Assembly: GCA_016841365.1 (NCBI GenBank)
Contig: JAENZI010000016.1
Span: 1-64,000 of the forward strand
Length of the DNA stretch: 64,000 bases
Direction of reading: 5' to 3'
From: Anaerolineaceae bacterium
Lineage (GTDB): Bacteria > Chloroflexota > Anaerolineae > Anaerolineales > Anaerolineaceae
Under the pieces are notes generated by a model. That model was given only the letters and a program-made list of their open reading frames with translations, was not told the origin of the DNA and did no database searches. The translations under genes were made by a program, and so were the position numbers. Shown here piece by piece: positions 1-8,542 of the stretch (position 1 is its first letter; each line of letters begins with the position of its first letter).

Positions 1-48
1 CCTGCCGTGTCTTTCTTTATTATCCCATTATTCAAGTTTCATCATACT

Positions 49-158
49 AATGACAGATGAGATTGCTTCGCCAAAAAGGGCTCGCAATGACAGATGAGAT
101 TGCTTAAGGGATCGCAATGACAGGCGAGATTGCTTCGCCCTTAAGGGCTCGCAATGAC
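49..158. repeat. Three tandem half-units of a REP-like dispersed repeat (AATGACAGRYGAGATTGCTT...GGGCTCGC)
   Basis: Units of 37, 30 and 37 bp starting at 49, 86 and 116, with a fourth partial start at 153; the core matches the elements at 3251, 5019 and 12332. Confidence 0.75.
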
Positions 159-166
159 GGTGGGAT

Positions 167-1747
167 TTACTTTTTCTTTAGTTGCTTGATGACCTGGTCG
201 GCAGCGACCTTCCCCGTGATTAGCGAGACCGGGAACCCCGAGGGGCTGTAGGTCCACTGTCCAGCCTGGTAGATATCCGGCACGGGCGTTTTGACGGAAT
301 TGCTGATCTTGACCAGGCGGTTTTCGGCTGGCATGGGTTCATTGGAAAACGACCACCCGGTGATAGCGCCATCTGCTGTGCCCACGATCTTTTCAATCGT
401 CAGCGGTGTGCTGGTAAAGCGGTCTTCGACGGACCCCGCAAGCCCGGGATAGACCGATCGTTCCAAAACAGCAATCATTTGATCACCCACGAAATCTCGG
501 AAGTCATCCTCGTGACCCAGGCTTCGCAGATGCTTGGCCAGCGCATAATCAAACAGGACGCTGATGATTAGCCCGGTTTTGCCTTCGGGTGCGAGCGTAC
601 AATCCCGCAAGGCAGGAATGGAAATCTCGTATGTTGTCAGCCCCAAATACCGCTCCAAATAGCTTTTGACTTCATCCCACTCAGCGTTGAGTGGCGCTTC
701 TCCTGCCCGTGACTGGCCTGCCCGGCTGGGCGTGTAGAAAAAGTGCTCGGTGGCGATCTGCCCAAAATAGTCAGGGTCGAGGTTGCTTTGCAGGTAGAGG
801 GTGAAGATAGAATTGTTTCCCGCCATATCCGATAGGAAATCGATTCTCTCCTGAATTTTATCAACCATCTTCGGATCGCTGACGGTCTCAAGGTCGATGA
901 TCTTGTAAAGGGTCTTCTGGTCTGCCGTCCAGACCAGGTTGCGATAGGTGAAGGTCTCGCCCTCTGCCGTGCTGACGGTGTGCGCTTCGGGGTCGATGGC
1001 CGCCACTGCGGTATCCGTCTGGATTTCGCCGCCGTGCGCCCGAATGAAATCCGTTAGTTGTTGGATGAAGGTGCCCGTTCCTCCGCGTGGATAGAAGTAA
1101 TCCTGGAAGAGGCTGAAATAGCTGAGGGCAAAATAGGCCGGCGTATCGGTGAAGAAATGCTGGGTGATGATATCTAGCAGCGCCGGGTTGCTGGTGAATT
1201 GCTCCAGGTAAGGCATCACAGCCACATTTTTCTTCGCCACACGGGGCACCGTCATCATATATTTGAACATCCACGGGAACACATGCTTCATGAAATATTC
1301 GCGGTCTTCTTTGATGTCGAGGAACAGGGGATTGTTGATCCCATACTGAATATCGATATCCTTGGTGATCTGCACAATGTCTTTGACGATCTCCGTTATT
1401 TCGTCTGCCGATTCTGGGTAGAGGTTCTTCAGCAGTTGTTCATATTCCGCCAGGCTTTTGGTGTTCTCGATGTTGATGATCTGATCTTCGATGCCGAGGG
1501 AGATGTGGTTTTTGACAAAATCGACCTCGACGCCCAGTTTTTTCAGCATGGGGAAAAGCACGCCCGCATTTTCAAGTGCCCTGATGCCGCCGTCAAACAC
1601 AAAGCCGTCTTTGGTGAAGGAGTTGACCAGGCCCCCGCAGTGATGTTCTTTTTCCAGCAGCAGCACGCTGGCGCCGTGTTTCGCAAGGTAGGCGGCAGCC
1701 GTCAGGCCCGATGCGCCGCCGCCAACGATGATCGTGTCGTATCTCAT
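167..1747 (-). CDS. FAD-dependent oxidoreductase, phytoene desaturase/carotenoid isomerase-like
   Basis: N-terminal Rossmann motif DTIIVGGGASGLTAAAYLAKHGASVLLLEKE; C-terminal YQAGQWTYSPSGFPVSLITGK. Confidence 0.8.
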   Translation of the reverse strand: MRYDTIIVGGGASGLTAAAYLAKHGASVLLLEKEHHCGGLVNSFTKDGFVFDGGIRALENAGVLFPMLKKLGVEVDFVKNHISLGIEDQIINIENTKSLAEYEQLLKNLYPESADEITEIVKDIVQITKDIDIQYGINNPLFLDIKEDREYFMKHVFPWMFKYMMTVPRVAKKNVAVMPYLEQFTSNPALLDIITQHFFTDTPAYFALSYFSLFQDYFYPRGGTGTFIQQLTDFIRAHGGEIQTDTAVAAIDPEAHTVSTAEGETFTYRNLVWTADQKTLYKIIDLETVSDPKMVDKIQERIDFLSDMAGNNSIFTLYLQSNLDPDYFGQIATEHFFYTPSRAGQSRAGEAPLNAEWDEVKSYLERYLGLTTYEISIPALRDCTLAPEGKTGLIISVLFDYALAKHLRSLGHEDDFRDFVGDQMIAVLERSVYPGLAGSVEDRFTSTPLTIEKIVGTADGAITGWSFSNEPMPAENRLVKISNSVKTPVPDIYQAGQWTYSPSGFPVSLITGKVAADQVIKQLKKK

Positions 1748-2670
1748 ACGTTCTCTTTCAGATAAGGTCGGATTAAGGCTTCACTTTTATCATAAACCTG
1801 CTGGCTGATGCTCGCTTTGACGGCATACCAGGCGGGTTTTTCTTCGATGGTCATGTTGAAGAACTTCCCGGTCTCGCCTTCCAATGCTGGTTCTGCCGAG
1901 AGGAAATAAATCGCCTCAGCGGATTGCGCCGGGTCTTTGAGGAATAAATTCAGGATATAGCGCTTATACAGGCGGTAGAAAATGCCGTTATTCATCCCGA
2001 TGTTCGAGCGCACTGCGCCCGGGTGCATCACATTTACATCCACCGCGTGCTCCTGCAATGCATCGGCAAACACGCTGGCGGTGTGCAGTTTGGCGATATT
2101 CGCCGCGCCATAAGCCCATAAGCCGACGTAGGGGCGTTTTTCCCAGTTGAGGTCCTTCAGGCTGAACCCGCCAAAGCGGTGCGCCTCTGAGTTGATAAAC
2201 AACACCCGTGATGGCGCCCCTGCCTTCAGGTTCGGGGTCAACAGCCTGGTCAGCAAAAAGGACGCCAGGTGCATCACGCCGAAGGTCATCTCGAAGCCGT
2301 CATGGGTCAGCCGGCGGCGCCTGTTGAACACGCCCACATTGTTGATCAGCAGGTGGATTTGCGGGTATTTGCCCCGAATCTCTTCGGCGGCGCGTGCCAC
2401 CTGCGCCAGGTCTGCAAAGTCGGCGAGGACGACATCGCTGTCTGCCCCGTATTCTTGAGCCAGTTCTTGCTGCACGGAGGCGGCTTTTTCGGTGTTGCGG
2501 CAGACCATCACCAGATGCGCGCCCCCCTGTGCCAGCCGTTTGGCGGTCTCGTAACCGATCCCCGAGGTGGTGCCTGTGATCACGCACACCTTGCCCTCCA
2601 GCCGGGCATCGGTCGTGCGTTGCGGTTTGAGGCTGTTTTGGATGTATTGGAGCTCTTCAGGAAGTTTCAT
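1744..2670 (-). CDS. Short-chain dehydrogenase/reductase (retinol dehydrogenase-like)
   Basis: TGTTSGIGYETAKRLAQGGAHLVMVCRN, NNVG motif, YxxxK-like AYGAANIAKLH; overlaps upstream CDS by 4 bp. Confidence 0.85.
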   Translation of the reverse strand: MKLPEELQYIQNSLKPQRTTDARLEGKVCVITGTTSGIGYETAKRLAQGGAHLVMVCRNTEKAASVQQELAQEYGADSDVVLADFADLAQVARAAEEIRGKYPQIHLLINNVGVFNRRRRLTHDGFEMTFGVMHLASFLLTRLLTPNLKAGAPSRVLFINSEAHRFGGFSLKDLNWEKRPYVGLWAYGAANIAKLHTASVFADALQEHAVDVNVMHPGAVRSNIGMNNGIFYRLYKRYILNLFLKDPAQSAEAIYFLSAEPALEGETGKFFNMTIEEKPAWYAVKASISQQVYDKSEALIRPYLKENV

Positions 2671-2682
2671 AGATAAACCTTG

Positions 2683-3153
2683 TCATCCGAATAGGCGTTT
2701 CATAAAACGGGGGTAAGCCTTCTTCATCACCGGCACATTGACGAAGATATCGCCCCACAGGTCGTAATAGTCGCGCTGGCGGGTGATGATGCCCGCATCG
2801 TTCAGGGTCAGCTTGGTGCACCCGTAGAGCGTGGTGCTGGGCGTCTTGCGGAAAATCATCGTCATCTCCCATTCCATGAAGATCAGGTCGTCGCGTTGGG
2901 CGATGGCGGTGATGTTCATCTGCAGTTCTTCGCAGCGCTCAGTGAGGCGGTTGCACATGGCGATAAAGTCGGCTTTGCCCTCCACGCGCTGGATGGTGTC
3001 TTCGAAGATGATCTCCTCCGCGTAATAGGGGAAGATGTGGGACCAGTCGGGTTTGCCGCTGGTGTTGTAGGTTTTTGACCACAGGTCGAGGACGAGGTTT
3101 GTGTCCAGAGGTGTGACCGGGGCGTTTTCGGGTTGGGTTAGTTGATCCGTCAT
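2683..3153 (-). CDS. NTF2/SnoaL-like small protein
   Basis: Size and pattern (VLDLWSKTYN..DWSHIFPYYAEEIIFEDTIQRVEGKADF); same orientation as the SDR. Confidence 0.55.
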   Translation of the reverse strand: MTDQLTQPENAPVTPLDTNLVLDLWSKTYNTSGKPDWSHIFPYYAEEIIFEDTIQRVEGKADFIAMCNRLTERCEELQMNITAIAQRDDLIFMEWEMTMIFRKTPSTTLYGCTKLTLNDAGIITRQRDYYDLWGDIFVNVPVMKKAYPRFMKRLFG

Positions 3154-3250
3154 GCAGCGTTTGTTCCTGTTCAGGCGAAATTAATCTCTAAGGTTTATAT
3201 TTTACTTTGAAATTGGCGCTTTTGGCGTTTTTGTCGCAGGAAAATGTATG

Positions 3251-3342
3251 TCATTGCGAACGGAGCGTAGCGGAGTGCCTGCGTAGCGTCCTGTAAGGAG
3301 GCAATCTGAGAAAGGCGAGATTGCTTCGTGCCTCGCAATGAC
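3251..3342. repeat. REP-like palindromic dispersed repeat (TCATTGCGA...GCAATCTGAG...GAGATTGCTTCG...TCGCAATGA)
   Basis: Inverted terminal halves TCATTGCGA/TCGCAATGA. Confidence 0.8.
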
Positions 3343-3447
3343 GGCTGCCACGGACCGCACCCTACGAACATGCAAGCGGTTTTTTTGCTGATGATGGGTT
3401 TTTTAGTTTATAATAAACGAGGATCATCACTGCTTGGGGAAGTAGAA

Positions 3448-3727
3448 ATGAAAAAACTGCTGAATGCCTACCTGAAAGAGATCGCATCAACCGCCATCCA
3501 TGGCGATGCACGCGAGGAATCCTACTATTCTACTTTGGATAAGCTGATGACCGACTTCCCGTTGGAGAAAGGCCGCGCCACCGAAGCAATCATACTAACA
3601 GAACCCACTCTTCGAGCAAGAACGGCTGGCGCGAGAAATTGTTGCCACCAATGCCCAGATCGACCGCCTGGTGTATGATCTCTACGGGCTGACGGAGGAG
3701 AAAATCAAAATTATGGAGGGGAATTAG
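3448..3727 (+). pseudogene. Collapsed remnant of an Eco57I/type ISP-like restriction-modification enzyme: N-terminal ~45 aa joined, out of frame, to C-terminal ~40 aa
   Basis: N-term MKKLLNAYLKEIASTAIHGDAREESYYSTLDKLM; after a frame change, NPLFEQERLAREIVATNAQIDRLVYDLYGLTEEKIKIMEGN* ending at 3727. Confidence 0.6.
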
Positions 3728-3732
3728 AACTA

Positions 3733-4974
3733 ATGGCAGTTAATTGGAGAAAAGATAAGAATCCAAATTTAATTCTGGATAACATTAATAAATTAAAGAT
3801 GATTGGTGATAATGGAAGAATTAGTTTTGGGGGGTTTGATTTTCATAAATCAATAACTCTGTTGTTTAATATTTTGATTTTTGATTCAGAAGTTTCTGAA
3901 ATTGACGCAAGGCAAATTATTTATAAAGCAATTTTCAATGTTGCAAAGGCCTATGATATTACACCGGAAAATCTTCGAGCAGAACTTAACAAGCTTGAAA
4001 ATAAGTTCTTGTCTTTGCCAATAAATAGATATGTGTTAGTAGCTTCATTTTCACTAAGTCAATCAATAACAATGAAAAATGTCCGGCTTGGGAATAATAT
4101 TATTTTCTTTGAACGATTTCTTTCAAAAAATTTTTCTTCCGAAACCAGGAATAGTCTAATTAAAGATGCAGCAAGAGTGTTAAAAGTTGAATTACCTAAG
4201 AATTATTCTTATGTGCGAGTATTTAATTCTTCTAGATCAACAACTTCTGCTATAAATCAAGGATTAGAGGATCTTAATTTTATAAGAGGTATTTTAAATT
4301 GGGTGATAAATAGCTCATATACGATTAGATTGACGCGTGGTGGAAGACCTGATCCAGTAAATAAATTAATTTTAGGGCCAATTCATACGATTCATTCTCC
4401 AGATGGAAGTTTGGTAGGAGATGATCGTTATTGGTATGATCCAAGTTACACTTATCCGATTAAGCCTTATACTCCAAATGAAAACGAACTTCAAATTCTT
4501 TTAAGATCCCAAGTTTCTTTTCGAAAAAAGATCAATAATATCAACTGGTCCGAAATTATTAAGAAAGCATTTGTTAGATATGCGGTAGCGTTGGATAGTA
4601 GAGATTTAACAGCAGCATATTTAAAGCTCTGGGGGGTTCTTGAGTGTTTAGTAAATACAAATAAGCATGAAGTTTTAGTTAGGAGAGTTTCATCAATTTA
4701 TCAAGAGAGAGAATATCATTTACAGGCATTAAATATTTTAAGGGAGTTTAGAAATCTTTATGTGCATACAAATGAAGAAACTGATGAAATTGAAACATAC
4801 CTATATAAATTAAAAAATTATGTTGATAATATGTTTAAACTTCATTTGACAAACAGGCTCAATTTTAATTCAATTGATGAATTAATTGAATTCCTCGATC
4901 TTCCGGTTGATAAAGATATAATATTACATAGGTTAAAGATTTATAAACTAGCTAAAAATTTCCGAAATTATTAA
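3733..4974 (+). CDS. Hypothetical protein with probable C-terminal HEPN (ApeA-like) domain
   Basis: 413 aa, markedly AT-rich; C-terminal RxxxxH motif in LREFRNLYVHTNEE within a helical region. Confidence 0.55.
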   Translation: MAVNWRKDKNPNLILDNINKLKMIGDNGRISFGGFDFHKSITLLFNILIFDSEVSEIDARQIIYKAIFNVAKAYDITPENLRAELNKLENKFLSLPINRYVLVASFSLSQSITMKNVRLGNNIIFFERFLSKNFSSETRNSLIKDAARVLKVELPKNYSYVRVFNSSRSTTSAINQGLEDLNFIRGILNWVINSSYTIRLTRGGRPDPVNKLILGPIHTIHSPDGSLVGDDRYWYDPSYTYPIKPYTPNENELQILLRSQVSFRKKINNINWSEIIKKAFVRYAVALDSRDLTAAYLKLWGVLECLVNTNKHEVLVRRVSSIYQEREYHLQALNILREFRNLYVHTNEETDEIETYLYKLKNYVDNMFKLHLTNRLNFNSIDELIEFLDLPVDKDIILHRLKIYKLAKNFRNY

Positions 4975-4985
4975 TTTGATTTGTA

Positions 4986-5012
4986 TGGTGTGCTCCTTTT
5001 TTGAGCGCACCA
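4986..5012. terminator. Stem-loop GGTGTGCTC-ctttttt-GAGCGCACC
   Basis: Inverted repeat (one G-T wobble) just after the HEPN ORF stop. Confidence 0.5.
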
Positions 5013-5018
5013 TCTCTT

Positions 5019-5081
5019 GTCATTGCGAACGAAGTGAAGCATTCTGAGAAAAGAGAGATTGCTTCGTGCCTTGCAATGACA
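5019..5081. repeat. REP-like dispersed repeat copy
   Basis: GTCATTGCGAACGAAGTGAAGC...GAGATTGCTTCGTGCCTTGCAATGAC. Confidence 0.8.
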
Positions 5082-5309
5082 GGCCATGACAGAAAATTGC
5101 CGGAAGCGGCAAATTTTTGCTTTAAACCTGCCGCTTTTGACGGATTGTAATCTGCCCCCCAATTTGCTAAACTGATACCAGATTAGAACAAGCGTTCTAA
5201 TTCGCCGGACTGCCCGGGTGACCAATGCCCTGACATCACACCCTTACTGCGCTTTGCGTCGCACCCGGGCAGACGGCACCCCGCAACCCGCCAAGGAGGT
5301 TCATCACGG

Positions 5310-5690
5310 ATGACATCGAACAAACGCCCCCCAGCCAGCGAGGTCGGCTTTTATGTAGAGCACTTCACCCGCGCCGAAATGGCAGACCTGGACCGCGCCC
5401 TGAACGAGTCGCTGCGCGGCGAGATCGGTATGCTGCGGGTGGTCATGCGCCGCTTCTTTGAGCGCGCCGCACAGGACGCAGACGACCTGAAAGTGCTGGC
5501 GGATGCGCTGCGTGTGCTGGGTTTGAGCTGCGCCCGGCTGGCAAAGGTGATCCAAACCGAGCGCTCCCTGCAGGATAAGCGCGCTGACGAGCTGGGCGAG
5601 GCGCTCTCGCGCTCGATGGCAGCGGTGCTGGAGGAACTGAGCAGCGCCGGGCTGAACCACGGCGCTAGGGGAGGTGCCCATGGCGGATGA
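5310..5690 (+). CDS. Phage-island helical protein (small-terminase position)
   Basis: 126 aa, overlaps the next ORF; first gene of the head cluster upstream of TerL; role by position only. Confidence 0.5.
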   Translation: MTSNKRPPASEVGFYVEHFTRAEMADLDRALNESLRGEIGMLRVVMRRFFERAAQDADDLKVLADALRVLGLSCARLAKVIQTERSLQDKRADELGEALSRSMAAVLEELSSAGLNHGARGGAHGG

Positions 5691-5958
5691 TGCCAATGCC
5701 CTGCTGACCGAACAGCTCAGGCACGCCAACCACCTGCTGCAGGCGCAGATCCGCGCCCTGCAAGCAGAGCTGGCGCACCATCAAGCGATGAACGCCCAGC
5801 GCCTGGGCGCACTTGAGGAGCAGATGCGCGACCACGAGAAGCGCATCCGCACCGCGACGGAGGGCGTGACCCAGTTCAAGCTGTTTTCGGGGCTGGCTTC
5901 TGGCGGCTCGGGCTTGATGTCGCTGGTCGCCATGCTCAAGGCGTTTTTGGGCGGATAG
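5674..5958 (+). CDS. Coiled-coil protein with C-terminal hydrophobic segment, phage island
   Basis: Heptad-rich LTEQLRHANHLLQAQIRALQAELAHHQ, C-term GLASGGSGLMSLVAMLKAFLGG. Confidence 0.5.
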   Translation: MPMADDANALLTEQLRHANHLLQAQIRALQAELAHHQAMNAQRLGALEEQMRDHEKRIRTATEGVTQFKLFSGLASGGSGLMSLVAMLKAFLGG

Positions 5959-5966
5959 GGGGCTGG

Positions 5967-7499
5967 TTGACAAACCTTGTGGAACTGCTCAAGAAGGTGC
6001 TGCGGGATGTGACGCTGTTTGTGCGCGCTACGGGCGGGTTGAAGCTGCGCCGCTACCAGGATGATGTGGCGCGGGCGGTGGTCAACTCGGTGGTGCACCG
6101 CAAGGGGCTGACATTTGTGGTGATCTTCCCACGTCAATCGGGCAAGAACGAACTACAAGCCCAAATCCAGGCTTACCTGCTGACCCTGTTTTCGAACCAG
6201 GCGCAGGAGATCGTGCAGGTCTCGCCCACCTGGCGGCCGCAGACCGAGAACGCCATGCACCGCCTCGAATCGGTGTTGAGCCGCAACCTGATCGTCAAAG
6301 ACCGCTGGGAGAAGCATTTCGGGCACATCTACCAGGTGGGGCAGGCGCGCCTGGTATTCCTTTCGGGGTCGCCTACCGCCAACATCGTCGGCGCGACAGC
6401 CAACCTGCTGCTCTCGATCGATGAGGCACAGGACATCCTGACCGAGAAATTTGACAAGGACATCGCCCCCATGGCAGCCAGCACAAATGCCACCCGGGTG
6501 TTTTGGGGCACCGCTTGGACGTCGAACACCCTGTTAGCCCGCGAGGAAAAAGCTGCCCGGGCGCTGCAATCTGCGGACGGGGTTCGGCGGGTGTGGCGTC
6601 TGAGCTGTGAACAGGTCGCTGCCGAGGTGCCGCCTTATGGCCAGTTTGTGGCGGAGCAGGTGGCTAAATTAGGGCGAAATCACCCCATGGTGCGCACGCA
6701 ATACTATTCGGAGGATATTGATGCCGATGGGGGTCTGTTCCCGCCTGAGCGGCTGGCGCTGATGATCGGGGTACACCCCCCGCAAACCCAACCCCAGCCA
6801 GGCTGCCTGTATGCCATGACGCTGGATGTGGCTGGTGAGGATGAGTCCACCGGGGAGGAGGCGAGCCAGCTTGCCAACCCGGGGCGGGATGCGACCGCGC
6901 TAACGATCGCCCGGGTCAACCTGGCGACGCTCAAAGACCCTGCCCTGGGCCTGCCCACCTATGAGATCGTCTTCCGGCAGCAGTGGATCGGGGTCAAGCA
7001 CACCGCGATCTATGCCCAGATCCTCAGTTTGGCGTCCACCTGGCGAGTGAAATACCTGATCGCCGATGCCACCGGGGTCGGAGCAGGGCTGACGGCTTTC
7101 CTCTCCCGTTCGCTGGGGGGCAGGGTGATCCCGTTCCAGTTCAACAGCCGCACCAAGTCGGACCTGGGCTGGGCATTTTTGGCGATGGTGGACAGCGGCA
7201 GGCTGAAGGATTACGCGCCACAGGATGGGCAGGGCGGCGAACTGGGGGCGCTACACAGGCAGTTTCTCGAACAGCTCAGCGCCACGCAATACGAGATCCT
7301 GCCCGGCCCGGAGAAAAAGATCCGCTGGTCGGTGCCCGAAAACGCCCGTAACCCTGCCACAGGTGAGCGCATCCACGACGACCTGGTGATCGGCGCCGCC
7401 CTGCTCTCGCAATTGGACTTAATGCCCTGGTCCCACACCAGCCCGGCAGCCGTGGTCACCGCCCGCGACCCGCTGGAGGAGATAGACAGGAGAAAGTGA
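5967..7499 (+). CDS. Phage terminase large subunit
   Basis: Walker A-like FPRQSGKNE, Walker B LLLSIDEAQDI, nuclease-like TLDVAGED and LIADATGVG; TTG start. Confidence 0.85.
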   Translation: MTNLVELLKKVLRDVTLFVRATGGLKLRRYQDDVARAVVNSVVHRKGLTFVVIFPRQSGKNELQAQIQAYLLTLFSNQAQEIVQVSPTWRPQTENAMHRLESVLSRNLIVKDRWEKHFGHIYQVGQARLVFLSGSPTANIVGATANLLLSIDEAQDILTEKFDKDIAPMAASTNATRVFWGTAWTSNTLLAREEKAARALQSADGVRRVWRLSCEQVAAEVPPYGQFVAEQVAKLGRNHPMVRTQYYSEDIDADGGLFPPERLALMIGVHPPQTQPQPGCLYAMTLDVAGEDESTGEEASQLANPGRDATALTIARVNLATLKDPALGLPTYEIVFRQQWIGVKHTAIYAQILSLASTWRVKYLIADATGVGAGLTAFLSRSLGGRVIPFQFNSRTKSDLGWAFLAMVDSGRLKDYAPQDGQGGELGALHRQFLEQLSATQYEILPGPEKKIRWSVPENARNPATGERIHDDLVIGAALLSQLDLMPWSHTSPAAVVTARDPLEEIDRRK

Positions 7500-7735
7500 A
7501 TGGTGAGTGGGGAGTGGGGAGTTGGGATTTGGTAACAGGTATTAGGTATTAGGTATCAGGTAATGGGTGTCAGGTATTAGGTATCAGGTATTAGGGATGA
7601 GGAGACATCTTGCTACACGCTACAAACTGACGACTATCAGCTAACCCTTTCAACTTCCAGCTTAAAGCTTACAGCTATTCGCTACCAGCTACCCGCTACA
7701 AGCTATCCGCTACTTGCCACCCGCTAATAAATAAC
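7500..7735. repeat. Degenerate short tandem repeats: (GGTATTA/C)n followed by (AGCTAYCCGCTAC)n
   Basis: ggtattaggtattaggtatcaggtaatgg... then cagctattcgctaccagctacccgctacaagctatccgctac. Confidence 0.75.
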
Positions 7736-7747
7736 AAGGATAAAACA

Positions 7748-8509
7748 TTGCCCAACACACAATTTGCTTTCGGAATCGACCTTTCCCGCTACAACACCTC
7801 GCCCGACGGCAGGCAGCGGCCGGATTTTGACGTGATCGCCGCGCACCAGCCCGAGGTGACTTTCATCGCCATGCGCGCCGGCATCTCCTGGGGCTACCAG
7901 GACCCGTGGTTTGCCTATTATTTTGCCGAGGCAACCCGCATCAACCGGGTGCGGATGGCTTATCACGTGCTCTACCCGGGCGAATCCGCTTTAGCCCAGA
8001 TGGATAACTTCTTCCGCATCCTGGGTGAGATTGATTTTGACTCTGTCCCGCTGGTGCTGGATTTGGAATTGGACCATGGGCAGACGGTGAGCTGGATCAC
8101 CCAATGCACGGTTGAAGCGCTCGACCTGCTCAAGCGCCGCACGGGGAGCACACCCTTTATCTATTCCCGGGCAGGCTGGGTGAACCAGTTCTTGCGGGTG
8201 CGCGACCTGCCCCCGGTGCATTGGTGGCTGGCGCAATACCGCTGGCCGCGCCCATACCCGCTGTTCACGCCTGAATATGCCTGCCCGCCAGCCCTGCCGG
8301 AGGGCGTATGCACCTGGACGGTGCATCAGACCACCAGCCGGGGTGCCTCGATCGGGGCGCAGGCGATGCACTACATGGACTATAACCGCTGGAACGGGAC
8401 CAAGGCGGACCTGCTGGCGTTTGTCGGTCAGAAAGCGCCCGAGCCGCTGACCTGCCCGGTGGACAGTCAGCCCTGCCCGCGTTTATTTACACAGGATGAG
8501 GCGGGGTAA
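7748..8509 (+). CDS. GH25-family lysozyme (endolysin)
   Basis: FGIDLSRYN, VTFIAMRAGISWGYQD, VPLVLDLEL, PFIYSRAGWVNQFL, WWLAQY, CTWTVHQTT; TTG start. Confidence 0.8.
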   Translation: MPNTQFAFGIDLSRYNTSPDGRQRPDFDVIAAHQPEVTFIAMRAGISWGYQDPWFAYYFAEATRINRVRMAYHVLYPGESALAQMDNFFRILGEIDFDSVPLVLDLELDHGQTVSWITQCTVEALDLLKRRTGSTPFIYSRAGWVNQFLRVRDLPPVHWWLAQYRWPRPYPLFTPEYACPPALPEGVCTWTVHQTTSRGASIGAQAMHYMDYNRWNGTKADLLAFVGQKAPEPLTCPVDSQPCPRLFTQDEAG

Positions 8510-8542
8510 CCAAAATTTTAGGATCTGCGAAAGGAACCTGCA

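Noticed and set aside
1199-1765. 188-aa plus-strand ORF opposite the FAD oxidoreductase
   Set aside because: Antisense shadow ORF; composition typical of reverse-complement translation.
3328-3678. 116-aa ORF as a functional gene
   Set aside because: It joins repeat-derived sequence, an RM N-terminal fragment and an out-of-frame tail; better explained as a pseudogene remnant.
7500-7735. CRISPR or telomere-like array
   Set aside because: Repeats are degenerate 7-13-mers without constant repeat/spacer structure.
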